Source of the DNA: Apostichopus japonicus
Taxonomy: Eukaryota > Echinodermata > Holothuroidea > Aspidochirotida > Stichopodidae
Reading direction: 5' to 3'
Assembly (NCBI RefSeq): GCF_037975245.1
Contig: NC_092572.1
Span: forward strand, 17,448,173-17,512,172
DNA: 64,000 nt
Positions within the stretch are counted from its first letter, which is position 1, and every line of letters starts with the position of its first letter. The translations under genes were made by a program, and so were the position numbers. Under the pieces are notes generated by a model. That model did not search any database. It worked only from the letters and a program-made list of their open reading frames with translations, and had not been told where the DNA came from. Positions 37,801 through 52,635 of this stretch are shown one piece after another.

Positions 37801-40800
37801 TCCCTGGTTCGAACCCCGGGTGATGACGTCTTTTGCCGATCTTTTACAGCAAGTGCCTACACGGGGAGCTGTAAGTATTAGTTAATCCACCTAATATCTC
37901 AGTCCATACAGTGGCGGGATGGCTCGGCGCACTGTACGAGCTCATGATCGAGACTCTCTTTTGCATCCCTGGTTCGAACCCCGGGTGATGACGTCTTTTG
38001 CCGATCTTTTACAGCAAGTGCCTACACGGGGAGCTGTAAGTATTAGTTAATCCACCTAATATCTCAGTCCATACAGTGGCGGGATGGCTCGGCGCACTGT
38101 ACGAGCTCATGATCGAGACTCTCTTTTGCATCCCTGGTTCGAACCCCGGGTGATGACGTCTTTTGCCGATCTTTTACAGCAAGTGCCTACACGGGGAGCT
38201 GTAAGTATTAGTTAATCCACCTAATATCTCAGTCCATACAGTGGCGGGATGGCTCGGCGCACTGTACGAGCTCATGATCGAGACTCTCTTTTGCATCCCT
38301 GGTTCGAACCCCGGGTGATGACGTCTTTTGCCGATCTTTTACAGCAAGTGCCTACACGGGGAGCTGTAAGTATTAGTTAATCCACCTAATATCTCAGTCC
38401 ATACAGTGGCGGGATGGCTCGGCGCACTGTACGAGCTCATGATCGAGACTCTCTTTTGCATCCCTGGTTCGAACCCCGGGTGATGACGTCTTTTGCCGAT
38501 CTTTTACAGCAAGTGCCTACACGGGGAGCTGTAAGTATTAGTTAATCCACCTAATATCTCAGTCCATACAGTGGCGGGATGGCTCGGCGCACTGTACGAG
38601 CTCATGATCGAGACTCTCTTTTGCATCCCTGGTTCGAACCCCGGGTGATGACGTCTTTTGCCGATCTTTTACAGCAAGTGCCTACACGGGGAGCTGTAAG
38701 TATTAGTTAATCCACCTAATATCTCAGTCCATACAGTGGCGGGATGGCTCGGCGCACTGTACGAGCTCATGATCGAGACTCTCTTTTGCATCCCTGGTTC
38801 GAACCCCGGGTGATGACGTCTTTTGCCGATCTTTTACAGCAAGTGCCTACACGGGGAGCTGTAAGTATTAGTTAATCCACCTAATATCTCAGTCCATACA
38901 GTGGCGGGATGGCTCGGCGCACTGTACGAGCTCATGATCGAGACTCTCTTTTGCATCCCTGGTTCGAACCCCGGGTGATGACGCCTTTTGCCGATCTTTT
39001 ACAGCAAGTGCCTACACGGGGAGCTGTAAGTATTAGTTAATCCACCTAATATCTCAGTCCATACAGTGGCGGGATGGCTCGGCGCACTGTACGAGCTCAT
39101 GATCGAGACTCTCTTTTGCATCCCTGGTTCGAACCCCGGGTGATGACGCCTTTTGCCGATCTTTTACAGCAAGTGCCTACACGGGGAGCTGTAAGTATTA
39201 GTTAATCCACCTAATATCTCAGTCCATACAGTGGCGGGATGGCTCGGCGCACTGTACGAGCTCATGATCGAGACTCTCTTTTGCATCCCTGGTTCGAACC
39301 CCGGGTGATGACGTCTTTTGCCGATCTTTTACAGCAAGTGCCTACACGGGGAGCTGTAAGTATTAGTTAATCCACCTAATATCTCAGTCCATACAGTGGC
39401 GGGATGGCTCGGCGCACTGTACGAGCTCATGATCGAGACTCTCTTTTGCATCCCTGGTTCGAACCCCGGGTGATGACGTCTTTTGCCGATCTTTTACAGC
39501 AAGTGCCTACACGGGGAGCTGTAAGTATTAGTTAATCCACCTAATATCTCAGTCCATACAGTGGCGGGATGGCTCGGCGCACTGTACGAGCTCATGATCG
39601 AGACTCTCTTTTGCATCCCTGGTTCGAACCCCGGGTGATGACGTCTTTTGCCGATCTTTTACAGCAAGTGCCTACACGGGGAGCTGTAAGTATTAGTTAA
39701 TCCACCTAATATCTCAGTCCATACAGTGGCGGGATGGCTCGGCGCACTGTACGAGCTCATGATCGAGACTCTCTTTTGCATCCCTGGTTCGAACCCCGGG
39801 TGATGACGCCTTTTGCCGATCTTTTACAGCAAGTGCCTACACGGGGAGCTGTAAGTATTAGTTAATCCACCTAATATCTCAGTCCATACAGTGGCGGGAT
39901 GGCTCGGCGCACTGTACGAGCTCATGATCGAGACTCTCTTTTGCATCCCTGGTTCGAACCCCGGGTGATGACGCCTTTTGCCGATCTTTTACAGCAAGTG
40001 CCTACACGGGGAGCTGTAAGTATTAGTTAATCCACCTAATATCTCAGTCCATACAGTGGCGGGATGGCTCGGCGCACTGTACGAGCTCATGATCGAGACT
40101 CTCTTTTGCATCCCTGGTTCGAACCCCGGGTGATGACGCCTTTTGCCGATCTTTTACAGCAAGTGCCTACACGGGGAGCTGTAAGTATTAGTTAATCCAC
40201 CTAATATCTCAGTCCATACAGTGGCGGGATGGCTCGGCGCACTGTACGAGCTCATGATCGAGACTCTCTTTTGCATCCCTGGTTCGAACCCCGGGTGATG
40301 ACGCCTTTTGCCGATCTTTTACAGCAAGTGCCTACACGGGGAGCTGTAAGTATTAGTTAATCCACCTAATATCTCAGTCCATACAGTGGCGGGATGGCTC
40401 GGCGCACTGTACGAGCTCATGATCGAGACTCTCTTTTGCATCCCTGGTTCGAACCCCGGGTGATGACGCCTTTTGCCGATCTTTTACAGCAAGTGCCTAC
40501 ACGGGGAGCTGTAAGTATTAGTTAATCCACCTAATATCTCAGTCCATACAGTGGCGGGATGGCTCGGCGCACTGTACGAGCTCATGATCGAGACTCTCTT
40601 TTGCATCCCTGGTTCGAACCCCGGGTGATGACGCCTTTTGCCGATCTTTTACAGCAAGTGCCTACACGGGGAGCTGTAAGTATTAGTTAATCCACCTAAT
40701 ATCTCAGTCCATACAGTGGCGGGATGGCTCGGCGCACTGTACGAGCTCATGATCGAGACTCTCTTTTGCATCCCTGGTTCGAACCCCGGGTGATGACGTC

Positions 40801-43800
40801 TTTTGCCGATCTTTTACAGCAAGTGCCTACACGGGGAGCTGTAAGTATTAGTTAATCCACCTAATATCTCAGTCCATACAGTGGCGGGATGGCTCGGCGC
40901 ACTGTACGAGCTCATGATCGAGACTCTCTTTTGCATCCCTGGTTCGAACCCCGGGTGATGACGTCTTTTGCCGATCTTTTACAGCAAGTGCCTACACGGG
41001 GAGCTGTAAGTATTAGTTAATCCACCTAATATCTCAGTCCATACAGTGGCGGGATGGCTCGGCGCACTGTACGAGCTCATGATCGAGACTCTCTTTTGCA
41101 TCCCTGGTTCGAACCCCGGGTGATGACGTCTTTTGCCGATCTTTTACAGCAAGTGCCTACACGGGGAGCTGTAAGTATTAGTTAATCCACCTAATATCTC
41201 AGTCCATACAGTGGCGGGATGGCTCGGCGCACTGTACGAGCTCATGATCGAGACTCTCTTTTGCATCCCTGGTTCGAACCCCGGGTGATGACGCCTTTTG
41301 CCGATCTTTTACAGCAAGTGCCTACACGGGGAGCTGTAAGTATTAGTTAATCCACCTAATATCTCAGTCCATACAGTGGCGGGATGGCTCGGCGCACTGT
41401 ACGAGCTCATGATCGAGACTCTCTTTTGCATCCCTGGTTCGAACCCCGGGTGATGACGCCTTTTGCCGATCTTTTACAGCAAGTGCCTACACGGGGAGCT
41501 GTAAGTATTAGTTAATCCACCTAATATCTCAGTCCATACAGTGGCGGGATGGCTCGGCGCACTGTACGAGCTCATGATCGAGACTCTCTTTTGCATCCCT
41601 GGTTCGAACCCCGGGTGATGACGTCTTTTGCCGATCTTTTACAGCAAGTGCCTACACGGGGAGCTGTAAGTATTAGTTAATCCACCTAATATCTCAGTCC
41701 ATACAGTGGCGGGATGGCTCGGCGCACTGTACGAGCTCATGATCGAGACTCTCTTTTGCATCCCTGGTTCGAACCCCGGGTGATGACGTCTTTTGCCGAT
41801 CTTTTACAGCAAGTGCCTACACGGGGAGCTGTAAGTATTAGTTAATCCACCTAATATCTCAGTCCATACAGTGGCGGGATGGCTCGGCGCACTGTACGAG
41901 CTCATGATCGAGACTCTCTTTTGCATCCCTGGTTCGAACCCCGGGTGATGACGTCTTTTGCCGATCTTTTACAGCAAGTGCCTACACGGGGAGCTGTAAG
42001 TATTAGTTAATCCACCTAATATCTCAGTCCATACAGTGGCGGGATGGCTCGGCGCACTGTACGAGCTCATGATCGAGACTCTCTTTTGCATCCCTGGTTC
42101 GAACCCCGGGTGATGACGCCTTTTGCCGATCTTTTACAGCAAGTGCCTACACGGGGAGCTGTAAGTATTAGTTAATCCACCTAATATCTCAGTCCATACA
42201 GTGGCGGGATGGCTCGGCGCACTGTACGAGCTCATGATCGAGACTCTCTTTTGCATCCCTGGTTCGAACCCCGGGTGATGACGCCTTTTGCCGATCTTTT
42301 ACAGCAAGTGCCTACACGGGGAGCTGTAAGTATTAGTTAATCCACCTAATATCTCAGTCCATACAGTGGCGGGATGGCTCGGCGCACTGTACGAGCTCAT
42401 GATCGAGACTCTCTTTTGCATCCCTGGTTCGAACCCCGGGTGATGACGCCTTTTGCCGATCTTTTACAGCAAGTGCCTACACGGGGAGCTGTAAGTATTA
42501 GTTAATCCACCTAATATCTCAGTCCATACAGTGGCGGGATGGCTCGGCGCACTGTACGAGCTCATGATCGAGACTCTCTTTTGCATCCCTGGTTCGAACC
42601 CCGGGTGATGACGCCTTTTGCCGATCTTTTACAGCAAGTGCCTACACGGGGAGCTGTAAGTATTAGTTAATCCACCTAATATCTCAGTCCATACAGTGGC
42701 GGGATGGCTCGGCGCACTGTACGAGCTCATGATCGAGACTCTCTTTTGCATCCCTGGTTCGAACCCCGGGTGATGACGCCTTTTGCCGATCTTTTACAGC
42801 AAGTGCCTACACGGGGAGCTGTAAGTATTAGTTAATCCACCTAATATCTCAGTCCATACAGTGGCGGGATGGCTCGGCGCACTGTACGAGCTCATGATCG
42901 AGACTCTCTTTTGCATCCCTGGTTCGAACCCCGGGTGATGACGCCTTTTGCCGATCTTTTACAGCAAGTGCCTACACGGGGAGCTGTAAGTATTAGTTAA
43001 TCCACCTAATATCTCAGTCCATACAGTGGCGGGATGGCTCGGCGCACTGTACGAGCTCATGATCGAGACTCTCTTTTGCATCCCTGGTTCGAACCCCGGG
43101 TGATGACGCCTTTTGCCGATCTTTTACAGCAAGTGCCTACACGGGGAGCTGTAAGTATTAGTTAATCCACCTAATATCTCAGTCCATACAGTGGCGGGAT
43201 GGCTCGGCGCACTGTACGAGCTCATGATCGAGACTCTCTTTTGCATCCCTGGTTCGAACCCCGGGTGATGACGCCTTTTGCCGATCTTTTACAGCAAGTG
43301 CCTACACGGGGAGCTGTAAGTATTAGTTAATCCACCTAATATCTCAGTCCATACAGTGGCGGGATGGCTCGGCGCACTGTACGAGCTCATGATCGAGACT
43401 CTCTTTTGCATCCCTGGTTCGAACCCCGGGTGATGACGCCTTTTGCCGATCTTTTACAGCAAGTGCCTACACGGGGAGCTGTAAGTATTAGTTAATCCAC
43501 CTAATATCTCAGTCCATACAGTGGCGGGATGGCTCGGCGCACTGTACGAGCTCATGATCGAGACTCTCTTTTGCATCCCTGGTTCGAACCCCGGGTGATG
43601 ACGTCTTTTGCCGATCTTTTACAGCAAGTGCCTACACGGGGAGCTGTAAGTATTAGTTAATCCACCTAATATCTCAGTCCATACAGTGGCGGGATGGCTC
43701 GGCGCACTGTACGAGCTCATGATCGAGACTCTCTTTTGCATCCCTGGTTCGAACCCCGGGTGATGACGTCTTTTGCCGATCTTTTACAGCAAGTGCCTAC

Positions 43801-44715
43801 ACGGGGAGCTGTAAGTATTAGTTAATCCACCTAATATCTCAGTCCATACAGTGGCGGGATGGCTCGGCGCACTGTACGAGCTCATGATCGAGACTCTCTT
43901 TTGCATCCCTGGTTCGAACCCCGGGTGATGACGTCTTTTGCCGATCTTTTACAGCAAGTGCCTACACGGGGAGCTGTAAGTATTAGTTAATCCACCTAAT
44001 ATCTCAGTCCATACAGTGGCGGGATGGCTCGGCGCACTGTACGAGCTCATGATCGAGACTCTCTTTTGCATCCCTGGTTCGAACCCCGGGTGATGACGTC
44101 TTTTGCCGATCTTTTACAGCAAGTGCCTACACGGGGAGCTGTAAGTATTAGTTAATCCACCTAATATCTCAGTCCATACAGTGGCGGGATGGCTCGGCGC
44201 ACTGTACGAGCTCATGATCGAGACTCTCTTTTGCATCCCTGGTTCGAACCCCGGGTGATGACGTCTTTTGCCGATCTTTTACAGCAAGTGCCTACACGGG
44301 GAGCTGTAAGTATTAGTTAATCCACCTAATATCTCAGTCCATACAGTGGCGGGATGGCTCGGCGCACTGTACGAGCTCATGATCGAGACTCTCTTTTGCA
44401 TCCCTGGTTCGAACCCCGGGTGATGACGCCTTTTGCCGATCTTTTACAGCAAGTGCCTACACGGGGAGCTGTAAGTATTAGTTAATCCACCTAATATCTC
44501 AGTCCATACAGTGGCGGGATGGCTCGGCGCACTGTACGAGCTCATGATCGAGACTCTCTTTTGCATCCCTGGTTCGAACCCCGGGTGATGACGTCTTTTG
44601 CCGATCTTTTACAGCAAGTGCCTACACGGGGAGCTGTAAGTATTAGTTAATCCACCTAATATCTCAGTCCATACAGTGGCGGGATGGCTCGGCGCACTGT
44701 ACGAGCTCATGATCG

Positions 44716-44880
44716 AGACTCTCTTTTGCATCCCTGGTTCGAACCCCGGGTGATGACGCCTTTTGCCGATCTTTTACAGCAAGTGCCTACACGGGGAGCT
44801 GTAAGTATTAGTTAATCCACCTAATATCTCAGTCCATACAGTGGCGGGATGGCTCGGCGCACTGTACGAGCTCATGGTCG
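44716..44880 (+). repeat. Copy 272, variant unit with A162G
   Basis: Base 44877 is G instead of A; unit 44 is C. Its partner is copy 307, 35 units later. The same change occurs in copies 155-156. Confidence 0.9.
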
Positions 44881-46695
44881 AGACTCTCTTTTGCATCCCT
44901 GGTTCGAACCCCGGGTGATGACGCCTTTTGCCGATCTTTTACAGCAAGTGCCTACACGGGGAGCTGTAAGTATTAGTTAATCCACCTAATATCTCAGTCC
45001 ATACAGTGGCGGGATGGCTCGGCGCACTGTACGAGCTCATGATCGAGACTCTCTTTTGCATCCCTGGTTCGAACCCCGGGTGATGACGTCTTTTGCCGAT
45101 CTTTTACAGCAAGTGCCTACACGGGGAGCTGTAAGTATTAGTTAATCCACCTAATATCTCAGTCCATACAGTGGCGGGATGGCTCGGCGCACTGTACGAG
45201 CTCATGATCGAGACTCTCTTTTGCATCCCTGGTTCGAACCCCGGGTGATGACGCCTTTTGCCGATCTTTTACAGCAAGTGCCTACACGGGGAGCTGTAAG
45301 TATTAGTTAATCCACCTAATATCTCAGTCCATACAGTGGCGGGATGGCTCGGCGCACTGTACGAGCTCATGATCGAGACTCTCTTTTGCATCCCTGGTTC
45401 GAACCCCGGGTGATGACGTCTTTTGCCGATCTTTTACAGCAAGTGCCTACACGGGGAGCTGTAAGTATTAGTTAATCCACCTAATATCTCAGTCCATACA
45501 GTGGCGGGATGGCTCGGCGCACTGTACGAGCTCATGATCGAGACTCTCTTTTGCATCCCTGGTTCGAACCCCGGGTGATGACGTCTTTTGCCGATCTTTT
45601 ACAGCAAGTGCCTACACGGGGAGCTGTAAGTATTAGTTAATCCACCTAATATCTCAGTCCATACAGTGGCGGGATGGCTCGGCGCACTGTACGAGCTCAT
45701 GATCGAGACTCTCTTTTGCATCCCTGGTTCGAACCCCGGGTGATGACGCCTTTTGCCGATCTTTTACAGCAAGTGCCTACACGGGGAGCTGTAAGTATTA
45801 GTTAATCCACCTAATATCTCAGTCCATACAGTGGCGGGATGGCTCGGCGCACTGTACGAGCTCATGATCGAGACTCTCTTTTGCATCCCTGGTTCGAACC
45901 CCGGGTGATGACGTCTTTTGCCGATCTTTTACAGCAAGTGCCTACACGGGGAGCTGTAAGTATTAGTTAATCCACCTAATATCTCAGTCCATACAGTGGC
46001 GGGATGGCTCGGCGCACTGTACGAGCTCATGATCGAGACTCTCTTTTGCATCCCTGGTTCGAACCCCGGGTGATGACGCCTTTTGCCGATCTTTTACAGC
46101 AAGTGCCTACACGGGGAGCTGTAAGTATTAGTTAATCCACCTAATATCTCAGTCCATACAGTGGCGGGATGGCTCGGCGCACTGTACGAGCTCATGATCG
46201 AGACTCTCTTTTGCATCCCTGGTTCGAACCCCGGGTGATGACGTCTTTTGCCGATCTTTTACAGCAAGTGCCTACACGGGGAGCTGTAAGTATTAGTTAA
46301 TCCACCTAATATCTCAGTCCATACAGTGGCGGGATGGCTCGGCGCACTGTACGAGCTCATGATCGAGACTCTCTTTTGCATCCCTGGTTCGAACCCCGGG
46401 TGATGACGTCTTTTGCCGATCTTTTACAGCAAGTGCCTACACGGGGAGCTGTAAGTATTAGTTAATCCACCTAATATCTCAGTCCATACAGTGGCGGGAT
46501 GGCTCGGCGCACTGTACGAGCTCATGATCGAGACTCTCTTTTGCATCCCTGGTTCGAACCCCGGGTGATGACGTCTTTTGCCGATCTTTTACAGCAAGTG
46601 CCTACACGGGGAGCTGTAAGTATTAGTTAATCCACCTAATATCTCAGTCCATACAGTGGCGGGATGGCTCGGCGCACTGTACGAGCTCATGATCG

Positions 46696-46860
46696 AGACT
46701 CTCTTTTGCATCCCTGGTTCGAACCCCGGGTGATGACGCCTTTTGCCGATCTTTTACAGCAAGTGCCTACACGGGGAGCTGTAAGTATTAGTAAATCCAC
46801 CTAATATCTCAGTCCATACAGTGGCGGGATGGCTCGGCGCACTGTACGAGCTCATGATCG
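46696..46860 (+). repeat. Copy 284, variant unit with T98A
   Basis: Base 46793 is A instead of T, giving gtaaatccac in the AT-rich patch; unit 44 is C. The only other copy with it is 319, 35 units later. Confidence 0.9.
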
Positions 46861-47685
46861 AGACTCTCTTTTGCATCCCTGGTTCGAACCCCGGGTGATG
46901 ACGTCTTTTGCCGATCTTTTACAGCAAGTGCCTACACGGGGAGCTGTAAGTATTAGTTAATCCACCTAATATCTCAGTCCATACAGTGGCGGGATGGCTC
47001 GGCGCACTGTACGAGCTCATGATCGAGACTCTCTTTTGCATCCCTGGTTCGAACCCCGGGTGATGACGTCTTTTGCCGATCTTTTACAGCAAGTGCCTAC
47101 ACGGGGAGCTGTAAGTATTAGTTAATCCACCTAATATCTCAGTCCATACAGTGGCGGGATGGCTCGGCGCACTGTACGAGCTCATGATCGAGACTCTCTT
47201 TTGCATCCCTGGTTCGAACCCCGGGTGATGACGCCTTTTGCCGATCTTTTACAGCAAGTGCCTACACGGGGAGCTGTAAGTATTAGTTAATCCACCTAAT
47301 ATCTCAGTCCATACAGTGGCGGGATGGCTCGGCGCACTGTACGAGCTCATGATCGAGACTCTCTTTTGCATCCCTGGTTCGAACCCCGGGTGATGACGTC
47401 TTTTGCCGATCTTTTACAGCAAGTGCCTACACGGGGAGCTGTAAGTATTAGTTAATCCACCTAATATCTCAGTCCATACAGTGGCGGGATGGCTCGGCGC
47501 ACTGTACGAGCTCATGATCGAGACTCTCTTTTGCATCCCTGGTTCGAACCCCGGGTGATGACGTCTTTTGCCGATCTTTTACAGCAAGTGCCTACACGGG
47601 GAGCTGTAAGTATTAGTTAATCCACCTAATATCTCAGTCCATACAGTGGCGGGATGGCTCGGCGCACTGTACGAGCTCATGATCG

Positions 47686-49335
47686 AGACTCTCTTTTGCA
47701 TCCCTGGTTCGAACCCCGGGTGATGACGCCTTTTGCCGATCTTTTACAGCAAGTGCCTACACGGGGAGCTGTAAGTATTAGTTAATCCACCTAATATCTC
47801 AGTCCATACAGTGGCGGGATGGCTCGGCGCACTGTACGAGCTCATGATCGAGACTCTCTTTTGCATCCCTGGTTCGAACCCCGGGTGATGACGCCTTTTG
47901 CCGATCTTTTACAGCAAGTGCCTACACGGGGAGCTGTAAGTATTAGTTAATCCACCTAATATCTCAGTCCATACAGTGGCGGGATGGCTCGGCGCACTGT
48001 ACGAGCTCATGATCGAGACTCTCTTTTGCATCCCTGGTTCGAACCCCGGGTGATGACGCCTTTTGCCGATCTTTTACAGCAAGTGCCTACACGGGGAGCT
48101 GTAAGTATTAGTTAATCCACCTAATATCTCAGTCCATACAGTGGCGGGATGGCTCGGCGCACTGTACGAGCTCATGATCGAGACTCTCTTTTGCATCCCT
48201 GGTTCGAACCCCGGGTGATGACGCCTTTTGCCGATCTTTTACAGCAAGTGCCTACACGGGGAGCTGTAAGTATTAGTTAATCCACCTAATATCTCAGTCC
48301 ATACAGTGGCGGGATGGCTCGGCGCACTGTACGAGCTCATGATCGAGACTCTCTTTTGCATCCCTGGTTCGAACCCCGGGTGATGACGCCTTTTGCCGAT
48401 CTTTTACAGCAAGTGCCTACACGGGGAGCTGTAAGTATTAGTTAATCCACCTAATATCTCAGTCCATACAGTGGCGGGATGGCTCGGCGCACTGTACGAG
48501 CTCATGATCGAGACTCTCTTTTGCATCCCTGGTTCGAACCCCGGGTGATGACGCCTTTTGCCGATCTTTTACAGCAAGTGCCTACACGGGGAGCTGTAAG
48601 TATTAGTTAATCCACCTAATATCTCAGTCCATACAGTGGCGGGATGGCTCGGCGCACTGTACGAGCTCATGATCGAGACTCTCTTTTGCATCCCTGGTTC
48701 GAACCCCGGGTGATGACGCCTTTTGCCGATCTTTTACAGCAAGTGCCTACACGGGGAGCTGTAAGTATTAGTTAATCCACCTAATATCTCAGTCCATACA
48801 GTGGCGGGATGGCTCGGCGCACTGTACGAGCTCATGATCGAGACTCTCTTTTGCATCCCTGGTTCGAACCCCGGGTGATGACGCCTTTTGCCGATCTTTT
48901 ACAGCAAGTGCCTACACGGGGAGCTGTAAGTATTAGTTAATCCACCTAATATCTCAGTCCATACAGTGGCGGGATGGCTCGGCGCACTGTACGAGCTCAT
49001 GATCGAGACTCTCTTTTGCATCCCTGGTTCGAACCCCGGGTGATGACGCCTTTTGCCGATCTTTTACAGCAAGTGCCTACACGGGGAGCTGTAAGTATTA
49101 GTTAATCCACCTAATATCTCAGTCCATACAGTGGCGGGATGGCTCGGCGCACTGTACGAGCTCATGATCGAGACTCTCTTTTGCATCCCTGGTTCGAACC
49201 CCGGGTGATGACGCCTTTTGCCGATCTTTTACAGCAAGTGCCTACACGGGGAGCTGTAAGTATTAGTTAATCCACCTAATATCTCAGTCCATACAGTGGC
49301 GGGATGGCTCGGCGCACTGTACGAGCTCATGATCG
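47686..49335 (+). repeat. Run of ten C-type units (copies 290-299) over the duplication joint
   Basis: This is the longest C run in the window. It spans the joint of the two 35-unit blocks at 47850/47851 and corresponds to the nine-C run of copies 256-264 at the start of the first block. The uniform C units at the joint mean that the exact crossover position cannot be resolved. Confidence 0.8.
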
Positions 49336-50490
49336 AGACTCTCTTTTGCATCCCTGGTTCGAACCCCGGGTGATGACGTCTTTTGCCGATCTTTTACAGC
49401 AAGTGCCTACACGGGGAGCTGTAAGTATTAGTTAATCCACCTAATATCTCAGTCCATACAGTGGCGGGATGGCTCGGCGCACTGTACGAGCTCATGATCG
49501 AGACTCTCTTTTGCATCCCTGGTTCGAACCCCGGGTGATGACGTCTTTTGCCGATCTTTTACAGCAAGTGCCTACACGGGGAGCTGTAAGTATTAGTTAA
49601 TCCACCTAATATCTCAGTCCATACAGTGGCGGGATGGCTCGGCGCACTGTACGAGCTCATGATCGAGACTCTCTTTTGCATCCCTGGTTCGAACCCCGGG
49701 TGATGACGTCTTTTGCCGATCTTTTACAGCAAGTGCCTACACGGGGAGCTGTAAGTATTAGTTAATCCACCTAATATCTCAGTCCATACAGTGGCGGGAT
49801 GGCTCGGCGCACTGTACGAGCTCATGATCGAGACTCTCTTTTGCATCCCTGGTTCGAACCCCGGGTGATGACGTCTTTTGCCGATCTTTTACAGCAAGTG
49901 CCTACACGGGGAGCTGTAAGTATTAGTTAATCCACCTAATATCTCAGTCCATACAGTGGCGGGATGGCTCGGCGCACTGTACGAGCTCATGATCGAGACT
50001 CTCTTTTGCATCCCTGGTTCGAACCCCGGGTGATGACGTCTTTTGCCGATCTTTTACAGCAAGTGCCTACACGGGGAGCTGTAAGTATTAGTTAATCCAC
50101 CTAATATCTCAGTCCATACAGTGGCGGGATGGCTCGGCGCACTGTACGAGCTCATGATCGAGACTCTCTTTTGCATCCCTGGTTCGAACCCCGGGTGATG
50201 ACGCCTTTTGCCGATCTTTTACAGCAAGTGCCTACACGGGGAGCTGTAAGTATTAGTTAATCCACCTAATATCTCAGTCCATACAGTGGCGGGATGGCTC
50301 GGCGCACTGTACGAGCTCATGATCGAGACTCTCTTTTGCATCCCTGGTTCGAACCCCGGGTGATGACGTCTTTTGCCGATCTTTTACAGCAAGTGCCTAC
50401 ACGGGGAGCTGTAAGTATTAGTTAATCCACCTAATATCTCAGTCCATACAGTGGCGGGATGGCTCGGCGCACTGTACGAGCTCATGATCG

Positions 50491-50655
50491 AGACTCTCTT
50501 TTGCATCCCTGGTTCGAACCCCGGGTGATGACGCCTTTTGCCGATCTTTTACAGCAAGTGCCTACACGGGGAGCTGTAAGTATTAGTTAATCCACCTAAT
50601 ATCTCAGTCCATACAGTGGCGGGATGGCTCGGCGCACTGTACGAGCTCATGGTCG
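50491..50655 (+). repeat. Copy 307, variant unit with A162G
   Basis: Base 50652 is G instead of A; unit 44 is C. It matches copy 272, 5,775 bases upstream. Confidence 0.9.
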
Positions 50656-52470
50656 AGACTCTCTTTTGCATCCCTGGTTCGAACCCCGGGTGATGACGCC
50701 TTTTGCCGATCTTTTACAGCAAGTGCCTACACGGGGAGCTGTAAGTATTAGTTAATCCACCTAATATCTCAGTCCATACAGTGGCGGGATGGCTCGGCGC
50801 ACTGTACGAGCTCATGATCGAGACTCTCTTTTGCATCCCTGGTTCGAACCCCGGGTGATGACGTCTTTTGCCGATCTTTTACAGCAAGTGCCTACACGGG
50901 GAGCTGTAAGTATTAGTTAATCCACCTAATATCTCAGTCCATACAGTGGCGGGATGGCTCGGCGCACTGTACGAGCTCATGATCGAGACTCTCTTTTGCA
51001 TCCCTGGTTCGAACCCCGGGTGATGACGCCTTTTGCCGATCTTTTACAGCAAGTGCCTACACGGGGAGCTGTAAGTATTAGTTAATCCACCTAATATCTC
51101 AGTCCATACAGTGGCGGGATGGCTCGGCGCACTGTACGAGCTCATGATCGAGACTCTCTTTTGCATCCCTGGTTCGAACCCCGGGTGATGACGTCTTTTG
51201 CCGATCTTTTACAGCAAGTGCCTACACGGGGAGCTGTAAGTATTAGTTAATCCACCTAATATCTCAGTCCATACAGTGGCGGGATGGCTCGGCGCACTGT
51301 ACGAGCTCATGATCGAGACTCTCTTTTGCATCCCTGGTTCGAACCCCGGGTGATGACGTCTTTTGCCGATCTTTTACAGCAAGTGCCTACACGGGGAGCT
51401 GTAAGTATTAGTTAATCCACCTAATATCTCAGTCCATACAGTGGCGGGATGGCTCGGCGCACTGTACGAGCTCATGATCGAGACTCTCTTTTGCATCCCT
51501 GGTTCGAACCCCGGGTGATGACGCCTTTTGCCGATCTTTTACAGCAAGTGCCTACACGGGGAGCTGTAAGTATTAGTTAATCCACCTAATATCTCAGTCC
51601 ATACAGTGGCGGGATGGCTCGGCGCACTGTACGAGCTCATGATCGAGACTCTCTTTTGCATCCCTGGTTCGAACCCCGGGTGATGACGTCTTTTGCCGAT
51701 CTTTTACAGCAAGTGCCTACACGGGGAGCTGTAAGTATTAGTTAATCCACCTAATATCTCAGTCCATACAGTGGCGGGATGGCTCGGCGCACTGTACGAG
51801 CTCATGATCGAGACTCTCTTTTGCATCCCTGGTTCGAACCCCGGGTGATGACGCCTTTTGCCGATCTTTTACAGCAAGTGCCTACACGGGGAGCTGTAAG
51901 TATTAGTTAATCCACCTAATATCTCAGTCCATACAGTGGCGGGATGGCTCGGCGCACTGTACGAGCTCATGATCGAGACTCTCTTTTGCATCCCTGGTTC
52001 GAACCCCGGGTGATGACGTCTTTTGCCGATCTTTTACAGCAAGTGCCTACACGGGGAGCTGTAAGTATTAGTTAATCCACCTAATATCTCAGTCCATACA
52101 GTGGCGGGATGGCTCGGCGCACTGTACGAGCTCATGATCGAGACTCTCTTTTGCATCCCTGGTTCGAACCCCGGGTGATGACGTCTTTTGCCGATCTTTT
52201 ACAGCAAGTGCCTACACGGGGAGCTGTAAGTATTAGTTAATCCACCTAATATCTCAGTCCATACAGTGGCGGGATGGCTCGGCGCACTGTACGAGCTCAT
52301 GATCGAGACTCTCTTTTGCATCCCTGGTTCGAACCCCGGGTGATGACGTCTTTTGCCGATCTTTTACAGCAAGTGCCTACACGGGGAGCTGTAAGTATTA
52401 GTTAATCCACCTAATATCTCAGTCCATACAGTGGCGGGATGGCTCGGCGCACTGTACGAGCTCATGATCG

Positions 52471-52635
52471 AGACTCTCTTTTGCATCCCTGGTTCGAACC
52501 CCGGGTGATGACGCCTTTTGCCGATCTTTTACAGCAAGTGCCTACACGGGGAGCTGTAAGTATTAGTAAATCCACCTAATATCTCAGTCCATACAGTGGC
52601 GGGATGGCTCGGCGCACTGTACGAGCTCATGATCG
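52471..52635 (+). repeat. Copy 319, variant unit with T98A
   Basis: Base 52568 is A instead of T; unit 44 is C. It matches copy 284, 5,775 bases upstream. Confidence 0.9.

Larger units (their letters stand above)
42076..47850 (+). repeat. 35-unit higher-order block, first copy (units 256-290)
   Basis: This 5,775-bp block is followed directly by a near-identical second copy. Its pattern at unit 44 is nine C, five T, then a mixed series, and it agrees with units 291-325 at 34 of 35 sites; only the last pair (290 C, 325 T) differs. Both of its rare variants, A162G at 44877 (unit 272) and T98A at 46793 (unit 284), recur exactly 5,775 bases later. This is best explained by one unequal exchange or a tandem segmental duplication. 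A join placed one unit earlier fits equally well. Confidence 0.9.
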
